Made by a program: the position numbers and the translations under genes
Notes under the pieces: generated by a model
Database searches by the model: none
Told to the model about the DNA's origin: nothing
What the model saw: the letters and a program-made list of their open reading frames with translations, nothing else
Part shown: positions 33,731 through 41,763 of the stretch, piece after piece
Layout: each line of letters opens with the position of its first letter
How positions within the stretch are numbered: the first letter of the stretch is position 1
NCBI GenBank assembly: GCA_949294395.1
Contig: CASFGU010000029.1
Location: forward strand, 23,408 to 87,407
Source: an uncultured bacterium
Lineage (GTDB): Bacteria; Cyanobacteriota; Vampirovibrionia; Gastranaerophilales; Gastranaerophilaceae
Reading direction: 5' to 3'
DNA length: 64,000 bases

Positions 33731-34612
33731 TTAAGCGGTCGGTTTTTTAACGACTAATTTAGCCAGAGCGTTTGGCTGAACTGTTTTGGCACCGTATAAA
33801 TATAAGCCTCTGATTAAGTCTGAGAAACTGTCTTTATCTCTCAAACTTTCTATTTTGGCAAGCTGTGAGGCGAAAGTTATTGCATCGTTGGTGCCTGCCA
33901 GAACATAGTATTTACCGTCAACATCGGTGAGGTTTGTGCTGACAAGAACATCCATACCTGCGATTCTGCCGATAGCTCCTTCTCTTAATGTTTCGTCCGC
34001 AACGTTATGCGCACCGATAAATTCAGTGCTCTGAAGGAGGTAAGATTCAATTGTCGGGTTAATTACAACCCACGGACGTTTTGCTGCTGAAACCGCATTC
34101 GAATTTTTCAGACAGAGCGCAAGTTTTACAAACTGTTCGTAGATTGTTGTCTTGCTTAATTCAACAGCAGCACTGTCAGAGCCGACAGTATTTGCTGCGG
34201 GAACATTCGAGTGCATGCCGAGAAGATAGGCATCCTGAACTTCTTCAATTGCATTTTTTGCGTTTTCAAGATGGGCTACCATAATATCGGTATTTGCCTG
34301 AACCTGTGCAACGTCGTTAATTTTGAACGCAAAGAATTTTTTCTGATCAATAACAAGATCTGTTGATGTCGGTTCAAGTTCTGAGTAAGTAATGTTTCCT
34401 GTACCGAGGGAAGAAATGCTTACAGCTGCAGGGGTTATGATTTTTACGGTGTCGCCCTGATTTTTAATTTCACCTTCATAGTTTCTGTTTACGCACTGAA
34501 GCATTACGCATTCTTTTGAGAGCATGTTGTTTAATTTCTGGCTCCAGATTTCCGGAATAAATGCGGAATAGCCGCTTGTTGTTGTTCCGGAAGTTGGTGT
34601 GTTTTCAGTCAT
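33731..34612 (-). CDS. Major capsid protein (HK97-fold type)
   Basis: 293 residues. SGYSAFIPEIWSQKLNNMLSKECVML, NQGDTVKIITPAAVSISSL, ELEPTSTDLVIDQKKFFAFKINDVAQ, VINPTIESYLLQS, and GRIAGMDVLVSTNL are typical of the P22 coat / phage capsid family. Forms the icosahedral shell. No N-terminal scaffold-like delta domain, so a separate scaffold is expected. Good AAAGGA upstream. Flanked by a hairpin downstream and by the tail-type protein upstream. Confidence 0.85.
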   Translation of the reverse strand: MTENTPTSGTTTSGYSAFIPEIWSQKLNNMLSKECVMLQCVNRNYEGEIKNQGDTVKIITPAAVSISSLGTGNITYSELEPTSTDLVIDQKKFFAFKINDVAQVQANTDIMVAHLENAKNAIEEVQDAYLLGMHSNVPAANTVGSDSAAVELSKTTIYEQFVKLALCLKNSNAVSAAKRPWVVINPTIESYLLQSTEFIGAHNVADETLREGAIGRIAGMDVLVSTNLTDVDGKYYVLAGTNDAITFASQLAKIESLRDKDSFSDLIRGLYLYGAKTVQPNALAKLVVKKPTA

Positions 34613-34672
34613 AGTTTGTGTCCTTTCTTTTTAAGTTTGTGAGTAAATACATGAGCGGTGCAGTTTTAAATT

Positions 34673-36193
34673 TTAGTCATCGTTATAAATTTCTCGGAAT
34701 TGAAGTCCTATAATTGCGCAGTTGTTGCTGCTCAAATTCCCGTGGACGCATAATTGTACCGAATAATTCGCTCCTGATATTTCGGCTTTTTCGAGAGTGT
34801 CAGTGCTTATAGACCAGACAGGAACCGGTTCATTATCAGGGGCCCAGACGCAGGGCAGATTCTCTGACATTTCATCGTCCGCCCAGATTAAGTGTTCAAG
34901 ATGGATTGAGTAGATTTTTTCGGTGTCATCGGAGTATTCGCTGTCGTAGTCTTTGTAGACAGAAAAATCAAAGTTGTTGTCGTAAGCCTGATCAAGAATA
35001 AAGTAAAACTCGTCAATGAGCTTTCTGTGGTGGGCGGAATTCAGCGCAAGGAAAGGCGATTTCCACATAAATTCGATTGCTTCCCCGTCAAAACTTGTTC
35101 CATAGTCCTCTCTGTAAATTTTCCCGCAGTCGTCCGCTGTCAGAATATAACCGTTAAACATGCAGGCGGTTGTTATGTTTTGCGGTACAACCCTTTTGTA
35201 CCATGCCTTATTTATGTAATCGTTAATCCAGATTGTATTGAAATATTCATTATCAATATACGGAATAAAATACCATACCTGATTTTTGCTTTCATAATGA
35301 AGGCTTATTGCATAAGGCATTGCAACCCTGTTGAAGTTTGAAAATTCGGGGCTGATTTTTCTTGAGATTTCAGAGCCCAGCTGTATCTGGTTTAACTGTC
35401 CTGACTGTTCCAGTGCATAAATTCCGCTGCTCAGGAAATACTGTTTGTTTTCAACATTTACAATGCTCCGTGTTGAATAGGCTCCTTTGTCGGCAAACGG
35501 TGTAATTGCAAAATTATCCTGACTTATGCCGGTTAAGAGATAAACGGAATTACTTTTATAAATAGCCAGATATTCTTTGTAAGGCTTAAGTGCGGTGATA
35601 GAATCCGTATTTGTATGGAAATTATTAATATACCCTGCGTCATTTTCAGATGAAAAGTCATCGTAAGTTCCGAGCGCTGAATAGTAAAGAGTTGCTCCGC
35701 TTGCAACCCAGACCCGTCCGTTGTATATGCTTATCACCTCTGAATATACAGGGTTCTCATCTCCGTCTTTAAGATTGCAGTTAACAACATCAAAGTCTGC
35801 ATTATTTTTTATATAAAACAGACTGTCAGAACTGCTTGTAACCAGCACTCCGTCCAAAAAGTTTGCAAAAACAGGATGCTCGCCGGTAATTGTTTTTGAA
35901 AGTTGTGTCAGTTTTGAACCGAGCGGGGTGTAGATGTAAATTTTCCCTGAAATTGTCGTGATTACAAGATTATAAATGCTGCCTTTTTTCATTTCGCAAA
36001 GTCCGGTAATTTTTTCTTCAACCGGAAGCTGTAAAAATTCCGTATTGCCGTTTTGCCTTATAATCCCGCGATTTTGAAGAATTTCAATATTCTGGGAATC
36101 TGACCAGTAAAGCTTTTTGGTATCAAGTCCCAGCTCTGTTTTTGTTAACGACTGATTTATGCCGCCTGAAAGGTCGTAGTATGAAATTTCCAT
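34673..36193 (-). CDS. Phage tail/stabilisation protein, beta-propeller-like
   Basis: 506 residues. Repeating beta-rich units with Tyr/Trp/Asp turns: GGINQSLTKTELGLDTKKLYWSDSQ, GSIYNLVITTISGKIYIYTPLG, YNGRVWVASGATLYYSALGTYDD, YKEYLAIYKSNSVYLLTG. This is the pattern of podovirus tail hub or phage stabilisation proteins (P22 gp10-type), inferred from style. No collagen-like or receptor-binding fibre segment is seen. GGGAG upstream. Directly follows the amidase (three bases). Confidence 0.65.
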   Translation of the reverse strand: MEISYYDLSGGINQSLTKTELGLDTKKLYWSDSQNIEILQNRGIIRQNGNTEFLQLPVEEKITGLCEMKKGSIYNLVITTISGKIYIYTPLGSKLTQLSKTITGEHPVFANFLDGVLVTSSSDSLFYIKNNADFDVVNCNLKDGDENPVYSEVISIYNGRVWVASGATLYYSALGTYDDFSSENDAGYINNFHTNTDSITALKPYKEYLAIYKSNSVYLLTGISQDNFAITPFADKGAYSTRSIVNVENKQYFLSSGIYALEQSGQLNQIQLGSEISRKISPEFSNFNRVAMPYAISLHYESKNQVWYFIPYIDNEYFNTIWINDYINKAWYKRVVPQNITTACMFNGYILTADDCGKIYREDYGTSFDGEAIEFMWKSPFLALNSAHHRKLIDEFYFILDQAYDNNFDFSVYKDYDSEYSDDTEKIYSIHLEHLIWADDEMSENLPCVWAPDNEPVPVWSISTDTLEKAEISGANYSVQLCVHGNLSSNNCAIIGLQFREIYNDD

Positions 36194-36196
36194 AAG

Positions 36197-36694
36197 TTAT
36201 TCTCCCTGTAATTTAAGTTTGTACCACTTGATTTTTGAGCGGATAAAAGAACCCGCATCATCTTTTTCAACCCACGGATAGGGAGGAATGTATGTAATAT
36301 CAATTTTGCCGGCGCTTGTTGTTTGTGGATGTTTTTTGCCGAACTCGTAATGCGTCATAATTGTTTCGGGAGTGATAGGAATTTCATATTTGATTGATAA
36401 TTCCGCGCATAATTTCATTGCCGCTTCAAACTGTTCCGGGGTAATCGGGTAAGCTCCGGTGTTGTTTTTGGACTTAAAGTCTGCCATTGCGCAGAGTGCA
36501 ACCCCTATGGAACCGGTGTTGCCTCCTCCTGTATGGGCTGCGTATTCCCCGTCATTGCAGTTTAAGTTTGCTTCCGGTGCGTGGGTTCCGTTGTGAACTC
36601 TGCCTTCTCTGTCAACCAGAAAATGGTAACACGATTTGTCGCAGGCATTAGGATAATAGTTTCCTGCCGTCCAGTGTAAAATAATTCTTTTCAT
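36197..36694 (-). CDS. N-acetylmuramoyl-L-alanine amidase (phage endolysin)
   Basis: 165 residues. An Amidase_2 (PGRP/T7 lysozyme) domain: zinc His in ILHWTAGNYYPN, CYHFLVDREGRVHNG, AAHTGGGNTGSIGVALC, MTHYEFGKKHP and the final SAGKIDITYIPPYPW region supplying the last ligand. Cuts the amide bond between muramic acid and L-alanine. No signal peptide, so a holin would be needed for release. Start 36694 chosen for GGAG six bases upstream. First structural-module gene after the LuxR-type regulator. Confidence 0.9.
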   Translation of the reverse strand: MKRIILHWTAGNYYPNACDKSCYHFLVDREGRVHNGTHAPEANLNCNDGEYAAHTGGGNTGSIGVALCAMADFKSKNNTGAYPITPEQFEAAMKLCAELSIKYEIPITPETIMTHYEFGKKHPQTTSAGKIDITYIPPYPWVEKDDAGSFIRSKIKWYKLKLQGE

Positions 36695-36708
36695 AAATAG
36701 CTCCAATC

Positions 36709-36924
36709 TTATATTGATTTAATTGAATAAAGCCAATCTGAGTGTATCTTTGCGTATAAAATTGCTGCATGGGTTCGATTTCTGGCTTGAAGTTTCAGAA
36801 CAATTTTATCTATATAATCTCTTACCGTTCCGTAAGAAATTTTTAAGATTACCCCAATTTCTTTATCAGAATACCCCGATGCAACCAAAGTTATAACAGC
36901 CCTTTCCTTTGGTGTTAATTTCAT
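36709..36924 (-). CDS. Stand-alone LuxR-type HTH regulator
   Basis: 71 residues, just the GerE/LuxR DNA-binding domain: LTPKERAVITLVASGYSDKEIGVIL, then KISYGTVRDYIDKIVLKLQARNRTHAAI. No receiver or ligand domain. Lies 14 bases upstream of the amidase on the same strand with a good AAGGA, so it likely belongs to the phage transcript and could activate late genes. Single-domain LuxR proteins of this kind are common in phage-like elements of gut bacteria. Confidence 0.85.
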   Translation of the reverse strand: MKLTPKERAVITLVASGYSDKEIGVILKISYGTVRDYIDKIVLKLQARNRTHAAILYAKIHSDWLYSIKSI

Positions 36925-37070
36925 CCTTAATTCCTTAATCTGGTATCCGGTTAATTGTCTTTTTAAATATTACATTAATCAAATTTTTTTATTTTAATAA
37001 TAATTCCTTTTTAAAATATTTGGCGCAAGAGTGCCGTATGCCGCACTGGCAGGGCAATACGCTTTTTATA

Positions 37071-37103
37071 AAAAATAAAAAGGGATGAAGCAATTTCATC
37101 CCG
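37071..37103 (-). terminator. Terminator of the 120-residue gene
   Basis: Stem GGGATGAA / TTCATCCC with a run of T/A on the minus-strand 3' side (TTTTTATTTTTT). It separates 37181-37543 from the LuxR-led phage transcript. Confidence 0.75.
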
Positions 37104-37180
37104 GTTAAGAGAGTAAGATAATTTAAAAGGATTGTTTTTACGGTGAATGTAAGAAATTTAAGAAAGGTAATGCCGGTACT

Positions 37181-37543
37181 TTACAAGAATTTATTCTCAT
37201 GTAATCCGATTTTTAAAGAGCTTAAGTTTGAATAACATCGTTTTTTTACTCCGTATTCGTTGTAATTCAGATAGAATTTACCGCAGCGATTGTAGGATTG
37301 GGATGCTTTTTCGTAGAGGATAAATTTCTGCATCCGGTGAAAAAACTCTTTCGCCTTAGAATTAGTTTTTCTGATAACAGAAATATTGTCATCTTTATCT
37401 ATCCTTGTGAGCTGTACAACTGTATGTCCGCAAACGGGGCACTTTTTTAAAAAGTCGAGTTCGCACAGCACAAAATCTCCTTGAGGAACTACCTTATAAG
37501 TTTTAGTCTTATGAAGGGTTCCGCAGCAGTGAATATATCCCAT
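37181..37543 (-). CDS. Hypothetical Cys-rich protein, zinc-ribbon-like
   Basis: 120 residues. Two Cys pairs, YIHCCGTLH near the start and KKCPVCGHTVVQ at ~35-45, could bind zinc. A basic C-terminal half (RMQKFILYEKASQSYNRCGKFY) may touch nucleic acid. GGGGAG lies ten bases before the ATG. Lies upstream of the phage module but is separately terminated. Probably phage-related from place and style; family not recognised. Confidence 0.6.
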   Translation of the reverse strand: MGYIHCCGTLHKTKTYKVVPQGDFVLCELDFLKKCPVCGHTVVQLTRIDKDDNISVIRKTNSKAKEFFHRMQKFILYEKASQSYNRCGKFYLNYNEYGVKKRCYSNLSSLKIGLHENKFL

Positions 37544-37664
37544 CCGGACACTTCTCCCCTGTATCCTGCGGCAAACAGCTTTACCATCGAAGGGTGTGAG
37601 CCTTAACCGCTTACATTATGAGTATAACGTATTTGAAAAATAATAAAAGACGCCATTTCAACCG

Positions 37665-37692
37665 CCATGAAAACACCCCCGTGTTTTCATGG
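37665..37692. promoter_or_regulatory. Perfect 12-bp palindrome in the spacer beyond the phage module
   Basis: CCATGAAAACAC, loop CCCC, GTGTTTTCATGG. There is no T run, so it is not an ordinary terminator; an operator or an RNA stem is possible. It lies in the gap 37544-37776 between the phage-side gene and the radical SAM gene. Confidence 0.55.
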
Positions 37693-37776
37693 GTATATTA
37701 TAAAGTCTTTCAAAAATTCCCGACATCCAAATCCAGTGCACGTGCTAATAACAGAAAAAATCTGTCTGAGAGTTAA

Positions 37777-38844
37777 CTACTTAACGCAAAGCTCGCAGCA
37801 CATCTGGCATGCCCCGAATACTTTTGCAACCTGAAGATTTTTTCTGAAACACCTGTAGTGCGGCAGGTTAAAGGCTTCCTTGAGAGGCATGTTTCTGACG
37901 TTCCCTATTTTTTGTGACAAACACGGGTAAACATCACCTGACGGGTTAATCATCATATTTGAAAAAGGATACATACACGGTTTGTAAATCTCGGAAACCG
38001 GTTTGTCCGCAGGCGTGTTGAAAAATTCTTCAATTTTTTCAAGCGGATTTTTTGAATACTCAAATTTAGGAGAAAATCTTATCCTGACTTTTGATTTTTT
38101 GCTGAGGCTTTCGAGTTCTCTGTAAACCTCTTTAAAGTGCTCCATATCAAAATATTTTTGTATTGGGTAATTCCCGTTAAACTCTGGCACAAAGCTGTCA
38201 AAAAGAACAGAATTTTGTTTCAGATTATTGTTGCGCAGAAATGAAATCGAAAGAAAATTAAACTTCATCTCATCGCACATTTTGTAAAGTTTAACAAGGT
38301 CATCGAGGTTGTTTTCAAGAACAATAGTCTTAATATCAACCATCGGGCGTTTTTTGCGGGAATTCATGTTTTCAAAGTTTGACATTATTTTATCCCAGAT
38401 GCCTGCTTTTGCACGGTTTTTGTCATGGTTTTCACCGTAACCGTCTAAAGATACCGATAAAAGCATCATTTTACTTTTAATAAACGCGTCAATAATTTCA
38501 TCGTTTATTAAAATTCCGTTGGATACAACATTGAGTTTGCCGTAAGTTTTTTTTGCGGTGCGCATAAGAATATCAACAAAATCTTTTCTGATAAGCGGCT
38601 CTCCGCCGACAAGGGTTACAAATGAATAGAAAGGAATCTGGTCAATAATTTTAAACCACTCATCTGTTGTGAGTTCTTCCCTGTTTCGCTCCGAACCTAC
38701 GTAACAGTAAGGGCACTGCAGGTTACAGCGGTAAGTAAGTTCAAAAAAGTACCTGAGAGGCATTGGAGCTTTGCCGCTTCTGTCTTTGTAAGCGGGCAGT
38801 GCATAAAGATTTCTTCCTATATCAAACAGATTGGATAAATTCAT
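37777..38844 (-). CDS. Radical SAM/SPASM protein
   Basis: 355 residues. The radical SAM motif is CNLQCPYC (~40-47) in FELTYRCNLQCPYCYVG, followed by LVGGEPLIR and SLDGYGENHDKNR. The C-terminal SPASM-type cluster has CMYPFSNMMINPSGDVYPC, then GNVRN ... CFRKNL ... CQMCCELC. Such enzymes use SAM and auxiliary Fe-S clusters to modify peptides or other molecules. No precursor peptide gene was found next to it. It starts inside the TrpD-like gene (23-base overlap) behind GGAG, so the two are probably made together. Confidence 0.9.
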   Translation of the reverse strand: MNLSNLFDIGRNLYALPAYKDRSGKAPMPLRYFFELTYRCNLQCPYCYVGSERNREELTTDEWFKIIDQIPFYSFVTLVGGEPLIRKDFVDILMRTAKKTYGKLNVVSNGILINDEIIDAFIKSKMMLLSVSLDGYGENHDKNRAKAGIWDKIMSNFENMNSRKKRPMVDIKTIVLENNLDDLVKLYKMCDEMKFNFLSISFLRNNNLKQNSVLFDSFVPEFNGNYPIQKYFDMEHFKEVYRELESLSKKSKVRIRFSPKFEYSKNPLEKIEEFFNTPADKPVSEIYKPCMYPFSNMMINPSGDVYPCLSQKIGNVRNMPLKEAFNLPHYRCFRKNLQVAKVFGACQMCCELCVK

Positions 38845-39856
38845 TTTTCCCCGCTCCGGTTTGCTGTAATCCCTGTAATTTGTTATAAACTTTTCCGCTC
38901 AAAATAGTTTCTTTCGCAAGTTCAAAACCCTCTGCAATAGTAGGGGTTAAGCCGGAAAGATAAACCATGGCTCCTGCGTTAAGGCTTATAATGTCAAACA
39001 TGGCATCCATACGTTCCCCTTTGAAAACTTCCGTAACGAACCCTGCGTTGTCAGAGCTGTTGCCGCCCTGAATTTCCCTGAGCTGTGCCCGCTTAATCCC
39101 GAAATCTTCCGGCGTAAGTATGTATTCCGAAATCCTGCCGTTTTTAAGCTCCAATACTCTTGTTTCGGAGCAGATGCTTATTTCATCAAGGTTAGGCTCA
39201 AGCCCGTTTACCACAAGTGCCCTGTCTGTACCTAGTTTAAGGAGTGCATAAGCCATTTTGTCGCACATGGCATTTGACGAAACCCCGAGAAGTTGTGCAT
39301 CCGGAAAAGACGGGTTAATCAGCGGCCCGAGATAATTAAAGATTGTTTTAATTCCTATCTGCTGGCGGATAGGGTTGTTCACTTTTGCAAAATTGTTAAA
39401 ATACGGCGAGTGTACAAAAGTTATGCCGTTTTTGTTAAAGTTTTCGAGTGCTTTTTCAGGGGTTCTTGTAATTTCAATACCGAGTGCGCTTAAAAAGTCT
39501 GTGCTTCCGCAGGCGCTTGTGATTGAAGAGTTAGTTTGTTTGATAACATTAACCCCGCATGCGTTAGCGGTTATTGATGCAGCTGTTGAAATATTAATAG
39601 TTTTGGACATATCCGCACCGGTTCCGCAGGCGTCCACAACATATTTATCTGTTTTAACCCTGACGGCAAAATTTCTCATCGAACGGGCAAAAGCGTAAAA
39701 TTCATCTTTAGAAACCCCTTTTGCAGTAACCGCGGTTAAAAATGCACCGATTTGAGCGTCAGACGCTTCATTATTGGCAATTCTTTCCACAATATCGTTA
39801 ATTTCGGCAAAACTCAAATCCTCTTTTGCCATAAGTTTTTTAAGACAATCTTTCAT
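38822..39856 (-). CDS. Anthranilate phosphoribosyltransferase-like protein (divergent TrpD)
   Basis: 344 residues with the full TrpD fold. PRPP site CGTGADMSKTINISTAAS and metal motif LDEISI are kept. The anthranilate loop, normally K-H-G-N-R-x-x-S-S, reads KQTNSSITSACGSTDFL, so His and Arg are lost while Asn stays. The acceptor may therefore differ, or the enzyme may be weak. No other trp gene is nearby; its partner is a radical SAM enzyme overlapping its 3' end. Weak ribosome binding site. TrpD is the safest family name, not a certain function. Confidence 0.8.
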   Translation of the reverse strand: MKDCLKKLMAKEDLSFAEINDIVERIANNEASDAQIGAFLTAVTAKGVSKDEFYAFARSMRNFAVRVKTDKYVVDACGTGADMSKTINISTAASITANACGVNVIKQTNSSITSACGSTDFLSALGIEITRTPEKALENFNKNGITFVHSPYFNNFAKVNNPIRQQIGIKTIFNYLGPLINPSFPDAQLLGVSSNAMCDKMAYALLKLGTDRALVVNGLEPNLDEISICSETRVLELKNGRISEYILTPEDFGIKRAQLREIQGGNSSDNAGFVTEVFKGERMDAMFDIISLNAGAMVYLSGLTPTIAEGFELAKETILSGKVYNKLQGLQQTGAGKNEFIQSV

Positions 39857-39908
39857 AATTATATGTTACCTCAAAAATATAAATACGCAGGCACCGTTTT
39901 TTGAAGGG

Positions 39909-40703
39909 TTACGGCAGCAACAGCAGACTAACCCAGATAAACAAGATGCCGGTTGTGATTCCGACCATAGAGAGGTGCCAGTTTCCGTATTCTTTCGCAA
40001 GCGGGAGCAGTGTATCAAAAGAAATATAAATCATAATACCTGCAACTGCCGCCATAGATAATCCGACCATAATTTCCGGCATAAAAAGCTGAATTAAAAA
40101 CATCCCTATAACGGCTCCGACAGGTTCGGAAATCCCTGAAAGTGCCGCATAAAGCATTGCGTACCGTTTTTTGCCTGTAGCGTGATAGATAGGAAGCGCT
40201 ACAGCAATGCCTTCCGGAATATTGTGTATTGCAATTGCAACGGCAACAGAAATTCCTAGTGTTAAATTGTGGGTGGAAGCGAGAAATGTTGCCATGCCTT
40301 CCGGAAAATTGTGTATACAGATTGCGACAGCTGTCAATAGTCCTGCTCGTTTAATCATGTGGTTATGTTTTATACATTCGACCTCGGGATTAAGGAGTTC
40401 TTCTTCCTCAACGTGATCCGGCAGAAAGTAGTCAATTAAAATAGCAATCAGCAAGCCGAGAATAAACCCGCCGTACACAACCCATTCAAAATCGTTCGGG
40501 AAAACTTCTTTCAGCATCTCGCCGGCACTCGGGATTATGTCTACAAATGAGAGAAAAATCATAACCCCTGCAGAAAATCCAAGACCTATAGAAAGAGCTT
40601 TCATGTTATCTTTTTTTGTTACGAAAGCAACGACAGCCCCGATAGCGGTGGCAAGTCCTGCAAAAAGTGTTATTAAAAGTGCTATTCCATAATTTTCCGG
40701 CAT
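39909..40703 (-). CDS. zupT: ZIP-family metal transporter
   Basis: 264 residues, eight membrane helices. The metal path motifs are HNFPEGMATFLAS in helix 4 and HNIPEGIAVALP in helix 5, as in ZupT, which takes up zinc and other divalent metals. A cytoplasmic His/Glu loop (DHVEEEELLNPEVECIKHNH) lies between helices 3 and 4. Start at 40703 because GGAG lies upstream and homology begins there. Stands alone between the TrpD-like gene and the sugar permease. Regulation not visible. Confidence 0.93.
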   Translation of the reverse strand: MPENYGIALLITLFAGLATAIGAVVAFVTKKDNMKALSIGLGFSAGVMIFLSFVDIIPSAGEMLKEVFPNDFEWVVYGGFILGLLIAILIDYFLPDHVEEEELLNPEVECIKHNHMIKRAGLLTAVAICIHNFPEGMATFLASTHNLTLGISVAVAIAIHNIPEGIAVALPIYHATGKKRYAMLYAALSGISEPVGAVIGMFLIQLFMPEIMVGLSMAAVAGIMIYISFDTLLPLAKEYGNWHLSMVGITTGILFIWVSLLLLP

Positions 40704-40806
40704 AGAAATTATCTCCGGTTTTATGGTAGCACAAACAATTTTTTTAGACAAAATTAAGATAAGTGAAACTCTGACGGCAGCCGCCGGAGAGATAACAAGA
40801 TGCGGC

Positions 40807-41631
40807 TTATTCTTTCACTCCGCCCTGCATAATGTCGTTTATAAAATATTTTTTACCTGCGAGGAAAATTCCGATAACGGGTATTGTGCAGATGACAGAA
40901 CACGCGAGAAGCTCTCCCCAGAGCGTGATTTCCCTGAAGCTTCCTTTAAAAACAGCAAGCCCTACGGGCAGAGTACGCATACCCTCTGAATTCGTTACAA
41001 TAAGCGGCCACATAAAACTGTTCCACGTTGTAACAAAAGTAAAAAGCGCAAGTGTTGCAACGGTCGGAAGTGCGAGCGGGAGCGCTATTTTAAAGAAGGT
41101 TTCAAAAAGGTTGCAGCCGTCGATTTTAGCGGCTTCTTCAAGATCTTTCGGGAACCCGAGAAAGTACTGGCGCATAAGGAAAATTCCGAACCCGCCGAAA
41201 AGTCCCGGCAGGATTAGTGCGGAGTAAGTATCAATCAGGTGGAGTTCACGCATAAGAAAAAACAGCGGGATAATATTTACCTGCGGCGGAACAAGCATTG
41301 TGATGAGGATTACCAGAAAAAGCAGGTTTTTAAATTTGAAATCAAATCTTGCAAACGCATAGCCTGCAAGCGCAGCAAATATAACCTGTCCGGCGGTAGT
41401 AACGGACGCCACAATCAAGCTGTTCAGGAAATATCTGCCAAGCGGAATTTGAGTAAAAACATTCCGGTAATTTTCAGCGGTAACTCCTGAGTAAACCACC
41501 TGCCCTGCCTGTGAAAAAATAGCGTCATCCTTTACAAAAGAAAGGTTAATCATTGCAAAAAAAGGATAAAGCATACTTAATGCAATGAGGATTAGAATAA
41601 AATATCCAAAAATCATCCGCCATTTTTTCAT
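40807..41631 (-). CDS. Carbohydrate ABC transporter permease (MalG type), orphan
   Basis: 274 residues, six membrane helices. The EAA loop that contacts the ATPase is EEAAKIDGCNLFETFFKIALPLALP, with LVPPQVNIIPLFFLMRELHLIDTY before it and the typical C-terminus (GKKYFINDIMQGGVKE). MalG-type permeases pair with a MalF-type permease, a binding protein and an ATPase; none is adjacent, so partners must be elsewhere. Start 41631 was chosen over an upstream TTG. Substrate probably an oligosaccharide or glycerol phosphate. Confidence 0.88.
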   Translation of the reverse strand: MKKWRMIFGYFILILIALSMLYPFFAMINLSFVKDDAIFSQAGQVVYSGVTAENYRNVFTQIPLGRYFLNSLIVASVTTAGQVIFAALAGYAFARFDFKFKNLLFLVILITMLVPPQVNIIPLFFLMRELHLIDTYSALILPGLFGGFGIFLMRQYFLGFPKDLEEAAKIDGCNLFETFFKIALPLALPTVATLALFTFVTTWNSFMWPLIVTNSEGMRTLPVGLAVFKGSFREITLWGELLACSVICTIPVIGIFLAGKKYFINDIMQGGVKE

Positions 41632-41678
41632 AGAATAATTATATAACAAATCAGATTAATGTAATAAAATGTTCTATA

Positions 41679-41707
41679 TTGAATTTTAAAAATTTTAATG
41701 TTATAAT
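41679..41707 (+). promoter_or_regulatory. Promoter of the RloA/RloB-type pair
   Basis: TTGAAT, 17-base spacer, TATAAT; the start falls ~50 bases before ATG 41764. Confidence 0.65.
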
Positions 41708-41763
41708 ATAATTAGATTTTGCAGAATTTCTGCAAAATAATAAAGTTTATAAAAGGAAAAATT

